A DNA stretch of 64,000 nt from Flavobacterium amniphilum (GCF_023634845.1 NZ_JAMLJL010000004.1:1-64000); one strand, 5' to 3'. Positions 42,906 to 51,907 are shown, counted from the stretch's first letter. Numbers and translations: made by a program. The notes: generated from the sequence alone by a model not told the origin.

Positions 42906-44276
42906 ATGAAAGAAAAACTATTCAACGAATTCAGTGCCGTTTCATCCAAACAATGGAAACAACAGATCCAATATGAACTGAAAGGTGCTGATTACAACGA
43001 AACACTGGTTTGGGAAAGTCCGGAAGGAATCAAGGTAAAACCATTTTACCACCGTGATGAGGATAATATCATCAAAACATCTTCAAACCAAAACCATGCC
43101 TTCAAAATTGTTCAGAATATTTTTGTCTTTGACTTGGAGAAATCCATTAAGAAAGCAAACAATTCGTTAAGCCGTGGAGCAGAAAGCATCCGTTTCACAA
43201 TTGAAAACGATTCGGTTGACATTCAAAAGCTACTTGGCGAAATTGACATCAAAAATCACACAGTTTATCTTAATCTTAAATTTCTTTCGGCTGAATTTCT
43301 TAAAAAAGTAAATCAGATTGCCAAAGAAAAAGACACACTGATGTATTGTTTGATTGATCCGATACATCAATTGGCTTTTGACGGAAATTGGTACAAAGCT
43401 GAAGAAAAAGACAATTTCGAATCACTTTCGTCACTAATTACCGGATGTCAAAACATAAGTTTTATCAACATTAATAGTTCTTTATACCAAAATGCAGGTG
43501 CGAACATGGTTCAGCAATTGGCTTATACGCTGGCGCATGCAAATGAATATTTCAACACAATAGAGAATTACACCCAACCTATTACGATTGAAGTTGCCGT
43601 AGGAACCAATTACTTTTTCGAAATAGCCAAAATCAGGGCATTGCGTCAATTATTCAAAACCTTGGCATCCGAATACAATTTTACAGGAGAACTTCATATA
43701 ATCGCCACTCCTACCCGACGCAACAAAACGTTATATGATTACAACGTAAACATGCTCCGTACCACAACCGAGTGCATGAGTGCCATTTTAGGAGGTGCCG
43801 ATGCCGTTGCAAATCTGGCTTATGATGCACTTTACCACAAAGACAACGAATTCGGAGACAGGATTTCAAGAAATCAATTATTGGTTTTAAAACACGAAAG
43901 CTATTTTGATATCGTACAAAATGCTTCGGACGGAGCTTACTATATCGAAAACCTGACTTCCCAATTAGCTGAAAAAGCATTAATTCTGTTCAAAGACATT
44001 GAAGCGAATGGCGGTTTGCTAAAACAACTGAAAGAAGGAACCATCCAAAAGAAAATACAGGAAAGCGCACAAAAAGAACAGGAATTATTCGATTCCGGAA
44101 AGGAAATTTTATTGGGAACCAACAAATATCCTAACAAAAACGATCATATGTCAGGTGATTTGGAATTGTATCCTTTCGTAAAAATCAATCCGAGAAAAAC
44201 ATTAATCACACCGGTAATCGAAAAACGATTAGCGGAAAAAATGGAGCAGGAAAGACTTGCTTCGGAAAACCAATAA
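42906..44276 (+). CDS. mutA: Methylmalonyl-CoA mutase small (beta) subunit
   Basis: A 456-residue subunit, the TIM-barrel half without the B12 domain. It lines up with the N-terminal part of the large subunit (e.g. TTECMSAILGGADAVANLAYDALY and WYKAEEKDNF) but lacks DxHxxG. It is structural/regulatory and forms the heterodimer with MutB that interconverts succinyl-CoA and methylmalonyl-CoA, for propionate metabolism. Met at 42906 (MKEKLFNEFSAV) is preferred over the ATG seven codons upstream. The two subunit genes are split by a 151-residue gene. Confidence 0.88.
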   Translation: MKEKLFNEFSAVSSKQWKQQIQYELKGADYNETLVWESPEGIKVKPFYHRDEDNIIKTSSNQNHAFKIVQNIFVFDLEKSIKKANNSLSRGAESIRFTIENDSVDIQKLLGEIDIKNHTVYLNLKFLSAEFLKKVNQIAKEKDTLMYCLIDPIHQLAFDGNWYKAEEKDNFESLSSLITGCQNISFININSSLYQNAGANMVQQLAYTLAHANEYFNTIENYTQPITIEVAVGTNYFFEIAKIRALRQLFKTLASEYNFTGELHIIATPTRRNKTLYDYNVNMLRTTTECMSAILGGADAVANLAYDALYHKDNEFGDRISRNQLLVLKHESYFDIVQNASDGAYYIENLTSQLAEKALILFKDIEANGGLLKQLKEGTIQKKIQESAQKEQELFDSGKEILLGTNKYPNKNDHMSGDLELYPFVKINPRKTLITPVIEKRLAEKMEQERLASENQ

Positions 44277-44286
44277 ACAACCAACC

Positions 44287-44739
44287 ATGAAAAAACTACT
44301 GTCACTTGCCTTACTATTGCTTTCACTAACGGTTTTTAGCCAAACCAGAAAACTGGAAGCCACGCACAAAGAAAACGGAAAAGCATTTACGTTCACTGAA
44401 GGCCAAAGAGTAAAAGTAACCACGAGTGACCGTAAAAAATTAGTGGGGGTTTTAGTGATAAAAGATGCTCAGACACTTAATATTGAGGACACCGACATTA
44501 AAATTGAAAACTTAAGCAGTATCAAATTCTTTCCTAAAAAAGGACGTACTGCCAAAAACATTTTATTCGGGGTTGGTGCCGCTTTATTAGCGACATCCGG
44601 AGTTTTGGCAGCCGATAACAACGGAGCTGCCTTTACAACATTTGCAGGAGGAACCACTTCAATTGTTGTAGGTGCATTGGTTAACAACAAACATAAAACA
44701 CTGATTCACCGTCATTATTTATATAAGATTGTAGAATAG
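44287..44739 (+). CDS. Exported protein of unknown function within the mut operon
   Basis: A 150-residue protein with a signal peptide (about 1-19: [18 protein letters not shown]). The rest has [20 protein letters not shown] and one membrane helix (about 93-118: [20 protein letters not shown]); a short SH3-like or LysM-like domain is possible. No known function. It begins 10 bases after mutA and ends 2 bases before mutB, so it rides in the operon. The start ATG at 44287 avoids the overlap with mutA. Confidence 0.6.
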   Translation: MKKLLSLALLLLSLTVFSQTRKLEATHKENGKAFTFTEGQRVKVTTSDRKKLVGVLVIKDAQTLNIEDTDIKIENLSSIKFFPKKGRTAKNILFGVGAALLATSGVLAADNNGAAFTTFAGGTTSIVVGALVNNKHKTLIHRHYLYKIVE

Positions 44740-44741
44740 TA

Positions 44742-46871
44742 ATGAGAAAAAACATTCAACATATTACTTTGGAAAATTCCAAAGATCAAACTTCAAATTC
44801 CAACAATCAGGACCTAAACTTTCTGACTGCAGAAGGCATTGAAGTTAAACCGAATTATTCTGAAGCTGATTTAGAAGGTTTGGAACATTTGGATTTCGGA
44901 GCAGGATTTGCACCAAATTTACGAGGCCCATACGCTACCATGTACGTACGCCGTCCCTGGACCATCCGTCAGTATGCCGGTTTCTCGACCGCTGAAGAAA
45001 GTAATGCTTTTTACCGCCGTAATCTGGCTGCCGGACAAAAAGGTTTATCGGTTGCTTTCGACTTAGCCACGCACCGCGGTTACGATTCAGATCACGAAAG
45101 AGTTGTGGGTGACGTAGGAAAAGCCGGAGTGGCAATCGATTCGGTTGAGGATATGAAAATCCTTTTTGACCAAATCCCTTTAGGCGAAATGTCAGTTTCG
45201 ATGACCATGAACGGTGCCGTTTTACCCATCATGGCCTTTTATATTGTTGCTGCCGAAGAACAGGGAGTAGCACCCGGTTTATTATCGGGAACCATCCAAA
45301 ATGACATTCTGAAGGAGTTCATGGTGCGTAATACTTATATTTATCCGCCAACACCTTCCATGAAAATCATTGCTGATATTTTTGAATACACCAGTAATTT
45401 CATGCCAAAGTTCAACTCGATTTCCATTTCAGGTTACCATATGCAGGAAGCCGGTGCCACAGCCGATATTGAATTAGCTTACACCCTTGCCGACGGTTTG
45501 GAATACATCCGTACCGGATTAGCAGCGGGGATGGATGTTGATACTTTTGCTCCAAGACTTTCGTTCTTCTGGGCGATTGGAATGAACCATTTCATGGAGA
45601 TTGCCAAAATGAGAGCCGGACGTATGCTTTGGGCCAAACTATTGAAACAGTTTGAACCGAAAGATGAAAAATCATTAGCATTGCGTACCCACTGTCAAAC
45701 ATCTGGATGGAGTTTAACCGAGCAGGATCCGTTCAATAATGTAGCACGAACTGCCATTGAAGCGACAGCTGCAGCATTTGGGGGAACCCAATCATTACAT
45801 ACTAATGCTTTGGACGAGGCCATTGCCTTACCTACCGACTTCTCAGCACGTATTGCCCGTAATACCCAAATCTTCTTACAGGAAGAAACCAAAATCTGCA
45901 AAACGGTTGACCCTTGGGCCGGTAGTTATTATGTAGAAAGCTTAACAGCCGAAATCGCTGAAAAAGCTTGGGCTCTAATTGAAGAAGTGGAAGCATTGGG
46001 TGGTATGACCAAAGCTATTGAAGCCGGAATTCCGAAACTAAGAATTGAAGAAGCGGCAGCAAGAAAACAAGCCCGTATTGACAGTGGACAAGACATTATT
46101 GTAGGGGTGAACAAATACCGATTGGAGAAAGAAGATCCGTTGCATATTTTAGAAGTAGACAACCAAACCGTACGTAAACAACAAATCGAACGTTTGGATA
46201 ACATAAAAGCATCCCGTGACAATGCCAAAGTACAGGAGTGTTTAGCCAAGCTGACCGCCTGTGCCAAAGGTGAAGCCGGGAACTTATTGGATTTAGCAGT
46301 AAATGCCGCACGTAACAGAGCCACTTTAGGTGAGATCAGTGATGCATTGGAAACTGTTTTCGGGAGATACAAAGCACAAATCAGAAGTTTTAGCGGCGTG
46401 TACAGTAAAGAAATCAAGAATGACGAAAGCTTTGAAAAAGCAAAACAATTAGCAGACGAGTTTGCTAAGAAAGAAGGACGACGTCCCCGTATCATGATTG
46501 CCAAAATGGGTCAGGACGGACATGACCGTGGCGCCAAAGTAGTGGCTACCGGTTATGCCGACGTAGGATTCGACGTAGACATTGGGCCCTTGTTCCAGAC
46601 GCCTGCCGAAGCAGCCAAACAAGCGGTAGAAAACGACGTACACATTTTAGGTGTATCTTCATTAGCAGCCGGACACAAAACATTGGTACCGCAAGTGATT
46701 GAAGAACTTAAGAAATATGGCCGTGAAGACATCATGGTGATTGTGGGCGGTGTAATCCCGGCGCAGGATTACCAGTATTTATTCGATGCAGGAGCGGTAG
46801 CGGTTTTCGGACCGGGCACCAAGATCAGTGAAGCAGCCATTACTATTTTGAAAGTACTGATTGAAGATTAA
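44742..46871 (+). CDS. mutB: Methylmalonyl-CoA mutase large (alpha) subunit
   Basis: A 709-residue adenosylcobalamin enzyme. TIM barrel (about 50-500) with [25 protein letters not shown] (core [19 protein letters not shown]), [15 protein letters not shown], and C-terminal B12-binding domain (about 570-700) with [15 protein letters not shown] giving the cobalamin-coordinating His, plus SSLAAGH and GGVIP. It isomerises methylmalonyl-CoA and succinyl-CoA. MeaB for this enzyme is at 7735. Confidence 0.95.
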   Translation: MRKNIQHITLENSKDQTSNSNNQDLNFLTAEGIEVKPNYSEADLEGLEHLDFGAGFAPNLRGPYATMYVRRPWTIRQYAGFSTAEESNAFYRRNLAAGQKGLSVAFDLATHRGYDSDHERVVGDVGKAGVAIDSVEDMKILFDQIPLGEMSVSMTMNGAVLPIMAFYIVAAEEQGVAPGLLSGTIQNDILKEFMVRNTYIYPPTPSMKIIADIFEYTSNFMPKFNSISISGYHMQEAGATADIELAYTLADGLEYIRTGLAAGMDVDTFAPRLSFFWAIGMNHFMEIAKMRAGRMLWAKLLKQFEPKDEKSLALRTHCQTSGWSLTEQDPFNNVARTAIEATAAAFGGTQSLHTNALDEAIALPTDFSARIARNTQIFLQEETKICKTVDPWAGSYYVESLTAEIAEKAWALIEEVEALGGMTKAIEAGIPKLRIEEAAARKQARIDSGQDIIVGVNKYRLEKEDPLHILEVDNQTVRKQQIERLDNIKASRDNAKVQECLAKLTACAKGEAGNLLDLAVNAARNRATLGEISDALETVFGRYKAQIRSFSGVYSKEIKNDESFEKAKQLADEFAKKEGRRPRIMIAKMGQDGHDRGAKVVATGYADVGFDVDIGPLFQTPAEAAKQAVENDVHILGVSSLAAGHKTLVPQVIEELKKYGREDIMVIVGGVIPAQDYQYLFDAGAVAVFGPGTKISEAAITILKVLIED

Positions 46872-46893
46872 TTCAATACGATCATAAAATAAA

Positions 46894-46920
46894 CAAAACC
46901 AGCCTTGAGGCTGGTTTTGT
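46894..46920. terminator. Bidirectional terminator, mutB and MBL hydrolase
   Basis: AAAACCAGCC TTGA GGCTGGTTTT, ten pairs, ending both convergent transcripts. Confidence 0.8.
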
Positions 46921-46928
46921 ATTTAAAG

Positions 46929-47873
46929 TTAATTGGAAAATTCATTAGTAAACTCTTCCAGGATCATTTCGACATCGTCTTCATTATATTTTCGGGAGAA
47001 ATGAACCGGAATAGCATTTTGAACATTGCATTTTTTCATAACCCGGGCCGATTCAAGTGAATAACTGTGGAAATTCTGTTGGGCCTGTTCTTTATCTTCC
47101 GCTTTATAAAAACTTTCTATATATACCGTATTGCAGTTTTCAAACACTTTTGTGATGGCTGCATGATTATCCTGATGAGCAGCATGATCCATAATAACCC
47201 CAAGACTATCTCCTTTTTTTATCTCCAGTAAATGGTACAGATCTTTAGCTTTGAATTCGTTGGCATCAATTTTAATTACGGTATCGTCCTGTTTAGCCAT
47301 AAAGGCATTCTTCAGTTCATTTACCCAGGCACCTCCTTTAAAATCAGACTTATTAAGATCAATTTTTACGGTATCCCTTTCTTTAAAAAGATAAGCGACC
47401 GAACTCGTTTTATGATCCAACTGCACAAATTCAACCGTGAATTTATCATTACTGTATAAACAGTCGAGTTCCTTTGTAAGCGGTGTAATTTCCCATGAAG
47501 CCGGTTTTATTTCGGAGCAAACAATGGAATTATCTTCTTTAATTTCCCTAACCTCATATAGGATAGCATCATCACTGATCAAATTCCATTGATAAGCCTG
47601 TATTTTTGACTGGACTTGTTTAGTAATTCCGGCAGGTCCGCAGATAATTACCCTTCTTTGGATACCAATCTGGTGTCTTAAAATCGTATCAAAGTTGGCA
47701 AAATGATCAATATGTGTATGACTTATGAAAACAGCTTCGGTGTTTTGACATTCCTTTACTGTTAGTTCACTGGCATCCCCACACTCACAAATAAAATTAT
47801 AGGAATAATTATCGGGTTTAATCAAGAGACAGATATCCTCTCCTCTTTTACTTTTTATTTCGGATGTAAACAT
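46929..47873 (-). CDS. MBL-fold metallohydrolase
   Basis: A 314-residue metallo-beta-lactamase-fold protein. FISHTHIDHFANFD carries the HxHxDH zinc motif (about 52-65); further His and Asp come later (LGVIMDHAAHQDNHAA). Similar to RNase Z/ComEC-type or phosphodiesterase-like MBL proteins; activity unassigned. Convergent with mutB. Confidence 0.8.
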   Translation of the reverse strand: MFTSEIKSKRGEDICLLIKPDNYSYNFICECGDASELTVKECQNTEAVFISHTHIDHFANFDTILRHQIGIQRRVIICGPAGITKQVQSKIQAYQWNLISDDAILYEVREIKEDNSIVCSEIKPASWEITPLTKELDCLYSNDKFTVEFVQLDHKTSSVAYLFKERDTVKIDLNKSDFKGGAWVNELKNAFMAKQDDTVIKIDANEFKAKDLYHLLEIKKGDSLGVIMDHAAHQDNHAAITKVFENCNTVYIESFYKAEDKEQAQQNFHSYSLESARVMKKCNVQNAIPVHFSRKYNEDDVEMILEEFTNEFSN

Positions 47874-48073
47874 TTTTCAAATCAATAATTAAATATTACA
47901 ATCAGTCACTGTCCATAAATTGGCAGAAAAAATACTTTCCCACCCCCTTTTAAACAACTTCCGATAAGCCTTACAAATGTAATTTTTTATAGTTTCATAT
48001 TAAACCTTCATATTCTTATATCCGGTCAGTACTTTTTATAAATTATTTCCTACAAAAAATACAACAAAAGCAC

Positions 48074-48081
48074 TACTTTTG
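48074..48081 (+). promoter_or_regulatory. -7 box of the prolyl aminopeptidase-like gene
   Basis: TACTTTTG, 33 bp before the ATG at 48114. Nothing else is seen in the gap from 47874. Confidence 0.6.
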
Positions 48082-48113
48082 CATCTATTTTCAAAATATC
48101 AAACTAAACCTAC

Positions 48114-49214
48114 ATGAAAACTAAAATTACTCCCAGGTCAAATGCTTTATTCTTCGGTAAAGTATTCCAAATTACATTACTGCTTGTCACCTTTTCCGTA
48201 ACCTCCCAGAAAGCCAGCCAACCTATTGAAAACATAGTAAAAGAAGGCCGGATAGAAGAAGAACGGTTTATCACCATCAACGGAATCGAGCAATGGGTAA
48301 CCATCAAAGGCGAAAGATCCAAACCGGCCATATTATTCCTGCATGGCGGACCGGGAAGCCCTATCAGTCCGTATTCCCATATTTTATACGGACCATTGGA
48401 AAAAGATTTCATCATCATACAATGGGACCAAAGAGGCGCCGGGAGAACTTATGGACGTATAGCTCCGGCCGAATTAACCCCAGCCTATTTAAAAGCAAAC
48501 CCTTTGACAGTTGACCAAATCACCAATGACGGGATTGCACTTACCGAATACCTGACCCAATACCTTGGCAAACAAAAAATAACACTATTCGGGACATCGT
48601 GGGGTTCTGTTCCGGGAGTAAGAATGGCGGCTAAACGTCCGGATTTATTTACTGCCTATGTGGGCCATTCCCAAGTTGTGAACGAAACAGGCAATGATGT
48701 TACGACCTATCTGAAAGTAACCGATATGGCACAGGAAGCAAATGATCAGGAATCGTTGGAAATCCTGAAAACAATTGGCCCACCCCCTTACAGTCAGGCG
48801 AAAAATACCGGTATATTTTACCGTGTTATCAAAAAATACGAAAGAAAAAATGCTGTTCCTGCCCCCGATTACTGGTTTATACTTGCCCCGGATTACGACA
48901 ATAGCAAAGACAAACAAAACAGTGCCGACGGTGATGATTACTCTTTTGTCAATTTTGCAGGCGACAGCAAACTGGGCGTTCAACCGATGAGTGTTACCAT
49001 TAACAATATTAGGGATTATACAGATTTCAAAATACCCGTTTATTTCATTCAGGGAGAAGAAGACATTTTAACTCCGGCAGAAAGTACCAAAACCTATTTT
49101 GAAAAAATCAGCGCACCTAAGAAAAAATATATTGAGCTGGCGAAAACAGCACACGGTTTTAATCAGGCTGTACTTGATGCCCAGTACCAACTCTTCAGAA
49201 CCATCAACCGATAA
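48114..49214 (+). CDS. Exported alpha/beta-hydrolase, proline iminopeptidase-like
   Basis: A 366-residue protein with a hydrophobic N-terminal signal/anchor (about 12-33). LHGGPGSPISPY and QWDQRGAGRTYG are the oxyanion and family loops of proline iminopeptidase-type hydrolases; LFGTSWGSVPG gives the nucleophile Ser; FIQGEEDILTP and TAHGFNQ supply Asp and His. Releases N-terminal residues or hydrolyses an amide or ester; substrate not set. Alone, with its own promoter, then a hairpin near 49293. Confidence 0.82.
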   Translation: MKTKITPRSNALFFGKVFQITLLLVTFSVTSQKASQPIENIVKEGRIEEERFITINGIEQWVTIKGERSKPAILFLHGGPGSPISPYSHILYGPLEKDFIIIQWDQRGAGRTYGRIAPAELTPAYLKANPLTVDQITNDGIALTEYLTQYLGKQKITLFGTSWGSVPGVRMAAKRPDLFTAYVGHSQVVNETGNDVTTYLKVTDMAQEANDQESLEILKTIGPPPYSQAKNTGIFYRVIKKYERKNAVPAPDYWFILAPDYDNSKDKQNSADGDDYSFVNFAGDSKLGVQPMSVTINNIRDYTDFKIPVYFIQGEEDILTPAESTKTYFEKISAPKKKYIELAKTAHGFNQAVLDAQYQLFRTINR

Positions 49215-49292
49215 TACAAAATAAACAGTAAAACATTCAATATCAATACTTTTTAGTATATTAGGGGTTCTAAAATCAAAGACAACAAACTT

Positions 49293-49332
49293 AAAGCCCG
49301 GCCGTTTAACCTTTAAACGCGTCGGGTTTGTC
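49293..49332 (+). terminator. Hairpin terminator-like structure
   Basis: AAAGCCCGGCCGTTTAA pairs with TTTAAACGCGTCGGGTTT through an internal loop. It is followed by a short T-rich stretch only (TTTGTCTATT), so the call is moderate. Ends the hydrolase gene. Confidence 0.55.
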
Positions 49333-49384
49333 TATTAAAATCAGCCGAAATCTTTATAGGCCACAAAAAAGTACTCAGTTCATA

Positions 49385-49604
49385 GAACAAAGTCCCTTCC
49401 GTATAAAACAAAGTCACCTACACATAAAACAAATTCCCTTCCATATAAAACAAAATCACCTATCCACAAAACAAAGTCACTTCCATATAAAACAAAGTCC
49501 CCTACCCATAAAACAAAGTCACTTCCATATAAAACAAATTCACCTACTCATAAAACAAAGTCCCTTCTGTATAAAACAAAGTCCCTTCCGCATAAAACAA
49601 CTTA
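49385..49604. repeat. Tandem array, 10.5 units of 21 bp
   Basis: Ten full 21-bp units and a partial one, consensus near AAACAAAGTCACTTCCATATA; variable positions are mostly CTT/CCT and the last four bases. No spacers. Reading through it gives a heptad-repeat peptide, as expected from a 21-bp period, and I do not take that as a gene. It lies between convergent genes. Same period as the arrays at 190 and 23712, sequence unrelated. Confidence 0.95.
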
Positions 49605-49680
49605 GGCAATAACAAAAGAAAAGAATCATAATGAACATAAAACCCGGTCAATTCCATGAGAGAACTGCCGGGCTTATTGA

Positions 49681-49710
49681 TTTCAGCCACTCAACAACAC
49701 AAGGCTGAAA
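49681..49710. terminator. Hairpin between converging genes
   Basis: TTTCAGCC (49681-49688) pairs with GGCTGAAA (49703-49710), loop 14. A GC-rich CCCGG/CCGGG pair at 49643-49672 lies beside it. Likely end of the EamA transcript on the minus strand, where the T-rich flank is weak. Confidence 0.4.
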
Positions 49711-49732
49711 TTCAGTTTATAGTATCATTTAA

Positions 49733-50734
49733 TCATTGTGCAACAGACCTTGGGGTATTCAATAGCGCTTTGGCCAAAATCCATACCCTCCTTATCCTTA
49801 CCTGTACCCGTTTACTCGGTTTATAATTGGCACTATTAGTGAGCAAAACGCCGGACAGGATAACAAAAAGTCCCAGTAATTGGTTACTTCCGATTTGCTC
49901 ATTAGCGATGAACCATCCCAACAAAACAGCCACAATCGGGTTGATATAAGTATGCGTACTCACCAAAACCGGATCTTTCACTCCGAGCAACCAGATGTAA
50001 GACATATAAGCCACAATTGACCCGAAGAAAATCAGGAAAGCGAGTCCGAACCAGGCACCGGAGGTCACTTCAGTCACCTCAAACGTCTGCCATTCCCCTT
50101 TCAACAAAGCGATGAAGAAACTCGCCACACCTGCCGCGATAAGTTGTTGCGCCGTATTCATGAAAGTGGGCTGGTTTGCCGGATTACGTTTCGAATACAA
50201 AGAACCCAACACCCAGGAAATTGAACTTAAGGTCAGTACACCAAAGGCTATGATACGCTGAGTGCCGTTTGCATTAAGATTTTCCGTAGACACACTTCCC
50301 TTCAGGAACAGAATCAAACCGATGAAACCGATAATTAACCCCAGGACAATTGGCACATTCGAGAAATAATGCTTCCAGTTTTTCTTATCCAAAGCCACAA
50401 ACCAGAACGGTCCGGTTGCGATGGCGATAGCTGCTTCGGTCGAGGAAACATATTGTTCCCCCCACGCTACGAGTCCGCTCCCACCAGTTAAAATCAGAAT
50501 TCCCACGATTGCATTCTTCCGCCAGTTAACAAAAGAATTCCCTTTATGTCCTTTGGAACGCTGCCATACAAACAAAATCAGCCCGGCGGTAAAGAACCGC
50601 AAACCTGAAAGTACAAAAGGCGGAAAACTATGCAATGCAATTGCTATGGCCAAAAAAGTAGATCCCCAGATTATGTAAATACTCGCAAAAGCGATGAGAA
50701 CCTGTATTGTGAATTTAGTATTAGATATTGACAT
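49733..50734 (-). CDS. EamA-family DMT transporter, attenuator-controlled
   Basis: A 333-residue protein of ten TM helices in two five-helix EamA repeats (YIIWGSTFLAIAIALHSFPPF... start; family loop YVSSTEAAIAIATGPFW in part). EamA/DMT proteins include the E. coli O-acetylserine/cysteine exporter EamA, a family fact not proof here. Its leader holds two Cys/Met-rich leader ORFs each followed by a terminator (50755-51066), so its expression should respond to supply of charged Cys or Met tRNA. A sulfur-metabolite transporter is the best reading. Confidence 0.8.
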   Translation of the reverse strand: MSISNTKFTIQVLIAFASIYIIWGSTFLAIAIALHSFPPFVLSGLRFFTAGLILFVWQRSKGHKGNSFVNWRKNAIVGILILTGGSGLVAWGEQYVSSTEAAIAIATGPFWFVALDKKNWKHYFSNVPIVLGLIIGFIGLILFLKGSVSTENLNANGTQRIIAFGVLTLSSISWVLGSLYSKRNPANQPTFMNTAQQLIAAGVASFFIALLKGEWQTFEVTEVTSGAWFGLAFLIFFGSIVAYMSYIWLLGVKDPVLVSTHTYINPIVAVLLGWFIANEQIGSNQLLGLFVILSGVLLTNSANYKPSKRVQVRIRRVWILAKALLNTPRSVAQ

Positions 50735-50754
50735 TTTTGATGATTTTAAGATTT

Positions 50755-50793
50755 AAAAAAAAGACCCTTTTCCATGGCGTTGAAAAAGGGTCT
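50755..50793 (-). terminator. Attenuator terminator T2 (proximal to eamA)
   Basis: Stem AGACCCTTTT (50762-50771) with AAAAGGGTCT (50784-50793) and an eight-base U-tract on the minus strand (50756-50761). Its 5' part TTTTTCAAC on the minus strand can pair with GTTGGAAAA of leader ORF L2 (50828-50836), a possible antiterminator. Confidence 0.75.
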
Positions 50794-50816
50794 GTTTACA
50801 ATTTGATTTAACTTGG

Positions 50817-50903
50817 TTACAGCATAATTTTCCAACAACAGCGCATTCGCATGATGCAAATACAATTATTCTTGACGATGTTTTTTTGAATTAAAGCTTT
50901 CAT
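50817..50903 (-). CDS. Leader peptide L2 (Cys/Met-rich), eamA attenuator
   Basis: A 28-codon ORF (ATG 50903, TAA) with Cys at codons 14, 16, 22 and 23 and Met at 18, 20 and 27; the core reads CICIMRMRCCW. It lies in the non-coding leader of eamA and ends 24 bases before terminator T2. It has no homology to a protein domain. Codon bias to sulfur amino acids and position mark it as a leader peptide whose translation tests Cys/Met-tRNA supply. Whether the stalled ribosome would leave the GTTGGAAAA segment free depends on which Cys codon it stops at; the late Cys22-23 would cover it. Confidence 0.75.
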   Translation of the reverse strand: MKALIQKNIVKNNCICIMRMRCCWKIML

Positions 50904-50920
50904 AACAGTTAAATTTAAGA

Positions 50921-50957
50921 TTAAAAAAAAGAGCCGCTCAACAAATGAACGGCTCTT
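50921..50957 (-). terminator. Attenuator terminator T1 (distal)
   Basis: AAGAGCCG (50929-50936) pairs with CGGCTCTT (50950-50957); minus-strand U-tract of eight at 50923-50930. Leader ORF L1 contains AACGGC (minus strand, 50987-50992) that can pair with GCCGTT inside this stem's 5' part (plus 50948-50953). Confidence 0.8.
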
Positions 50958-50982
50958 GGTGATATAAAATATACAATTATTT

Positions 50983-51066
50983 TCAGGCCGTTACATTCCA
51001 CGAGATTTGCTTGCGACATACCATGTTGCATACACTATTCACGTTATTTAGGCTCTTGTTATTCAT
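50983..51066 (-). CDS. Leader peptide L1 (Cys/Met-containing), eamA attenuator
   Basis: A 27-codon ORF (ATG 51066, TGA 50985-50983) with Cys at 13 and 17 and Met at 15 (VCNMVC) and Trp at 23. A -7 box (TATCTTTG, minus strand) lies 11 bp upstream. Codons 25-27 and the stop overlap the AACGGC antiterminator segment: a ribosome stalled at Cys13-17 leaves it free (readthrough), a ribosome at the stop covers it (termination). That is the textbook attenuator geometry. Confidence 0.75.
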   Translation of the reverse strand: MNNKSLNNVNSVCNMVCRKQISWNVTA

Positions 51067-51076
51067 AATTCTTTGG

Positions 51077-51084
51077 CAAAGATA
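51077..51084 (-). promoter_or_regulatory. -7 box of the eamA leader transcript
   Basis: On the minus strand TATCTTTG, 11 bp before the L1 start, putting the start site only a few bases before L1. Confidence 0.65.
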
Positions 51085-51191
51085 AAGTCATATTTTCAAG
51101 CTTTCCAAATAAAATTGCAAAAATTCTTACCCGTATACTGAAGATAATGCAACATTTCCCTTGTTATCCCTGATTAAAAAACGGAAAACAC

Positions 51192-51222
51192 AATAAAAAA
51201 ACACCAACGTTCCGGTTGGTGT
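51192..51222 (-). terminator. Terminator after the 109-residue gene
   Basis: ACACCAAC (51201-51208) pairs with GTTGGTGT (51215-51222); the minus strand continues TTTTTTATT. 42 bp after that gene's stop. Confidence 0.8.
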
Positions 51223-51263
51223 TTTAGATATAAAAAGTTTAATTACATGCCCAATCCAGGGAT

Positions 51264-51593
51264 TCAATTATGATGTATGACCGGGACATCCTGCCATTTT
51301 TTGGCCAGTTGTGTCATATTCGCTTTCATCAAATCTTCCGGGGTCATGGCGATTCTGAATTCGCAGTGCGCTTCAAAATTTAAAAACCAAGGTTCAGCAA
51401 TGGCCGGGATAGCAGAAGCATCGGCTACCTCAACAATCATAACCGCACCACGGTTACCTTCCTGTTCTGAAAAATAAATACTTTCAGGCTTAATATCTTC
51501 CACAACCCTATTGAGAAGTTCACCGGCAACGCCATTTCGAACCAATGTATTGAAAGGTTCAATAGGCATGATAACATTAACTAACATTTTCAT
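51264..51593 (-). CDS. Small alpha/beta-barrel-like protein, unassigned
   Basis: A 109-residue protein, MKMLVNVIMPIEPFNTLVRNG at the start and FEAHCEFRIAMTPEDLMKA at the end, looking like a dimeric alpha-beta barrel or DUF3303-like fold; not certain. A -7 box on the minus strand at 51618-51625 (TACCTTTG) supports the Met at 51593 rather than the ATG 18 codons upstream. It sits between the divergent eamA and metY leaders and has its own terminator, so it is probably independent of them. Confidence 0.6.
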   Translation of the reverse strand: MKMLVNVIMPIEPFNTLVRNGVAGELLNRVVEDIKPESIYFSEQEGNRGAVMIVEVADASAIPAIAEPWFLNFEAHCEFRIAMTPEDLMKANMTQLAKKWQDVPVIHHN

Positions 51594-51617
51594 AGCAATT
51601 GATTTAGAATTAACTCC

Positions 51618-51625
51618 CAAAGGTA
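51618..51625 (-). promoter_or_regulatory. -7 box of the 109-residue gene
   Basis: TACCTTTG on the minus strand, 24 bp before the start used. Confidence 0.55.
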
Positions 51626-51756
51626 CAAAATCAACACGGCATAACATATTGCAATCAACTAAATATCAACACATTAACAACTATAAAATTGTTACCAAAA
51701 AATCAAACACAAAACTGTATCAAATGTTAAATTTTTAAATTTTTAAAAAAAATCCA

Positions 51757-51786
51757 TTGTCAATTCAAAATAACTTCTCAAGTTTG
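51757..51786 (+). promoter_or_regulatory. Promoter of the metY leader transcript
   Basis: TTG at 51757-51759 and CAAGTTTG at 51779-51786 (one mismatch to TAnnTTTG) are separated by 19 bp, the usual spacing. Transcription should start about 8 bases later, about 20 bp before L3. Confidence 0.5.
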
Positions 51787-51811
51787 CAGTAACGAAAAAA
51801 GTAAGAAAAAA

Positions 51812-51880
51812 ATGAAATTAATGATTTGCAATATGTGTTGTTCAGTGTGGAAGACTTCTGCAGGGAAACCTATTGCATAA
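51812..51880 (+). CDS. Leader peptide L3 (Cys/Met-rich), metY attenuator
   Basis: A 22-codon ORF (ATG 51812, TAA 51878-51880) with Met at 4 and 8, Cys at 6, 9 and 10, and Trp at 13 (core MICNMCCSVW). Codons 16-18 hold TGCAGGG (51859-51865), which pairs with the 5' arm of terminator T3 (CCTCTGCA, 51910-51917), seven pairs including one G-U. A ribosome stalled on the Cys-Cys codons at 51836-51841 leaves that segment free to pair (antitermination); one that finishes the peptide covers it (termination). Confidence 0.8.
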   Translation: MKLMICNMCCSVWKTSAGKPIA

Positions 51881-51907
51881 ATTTTAATTTTTAAAATATA
51901 TCCAATT

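Noticed and set aside
45929-46504. 191-residue minus-strand ORF antisense to mutB
   Set aside because: Shadow of the well-conserved mutase; no start or domain.
49328-49612. 94-residue His/Lys/Gln heptad-repeat ORF over the third array
   Set aside because: Repeat-driven open frame without start context.
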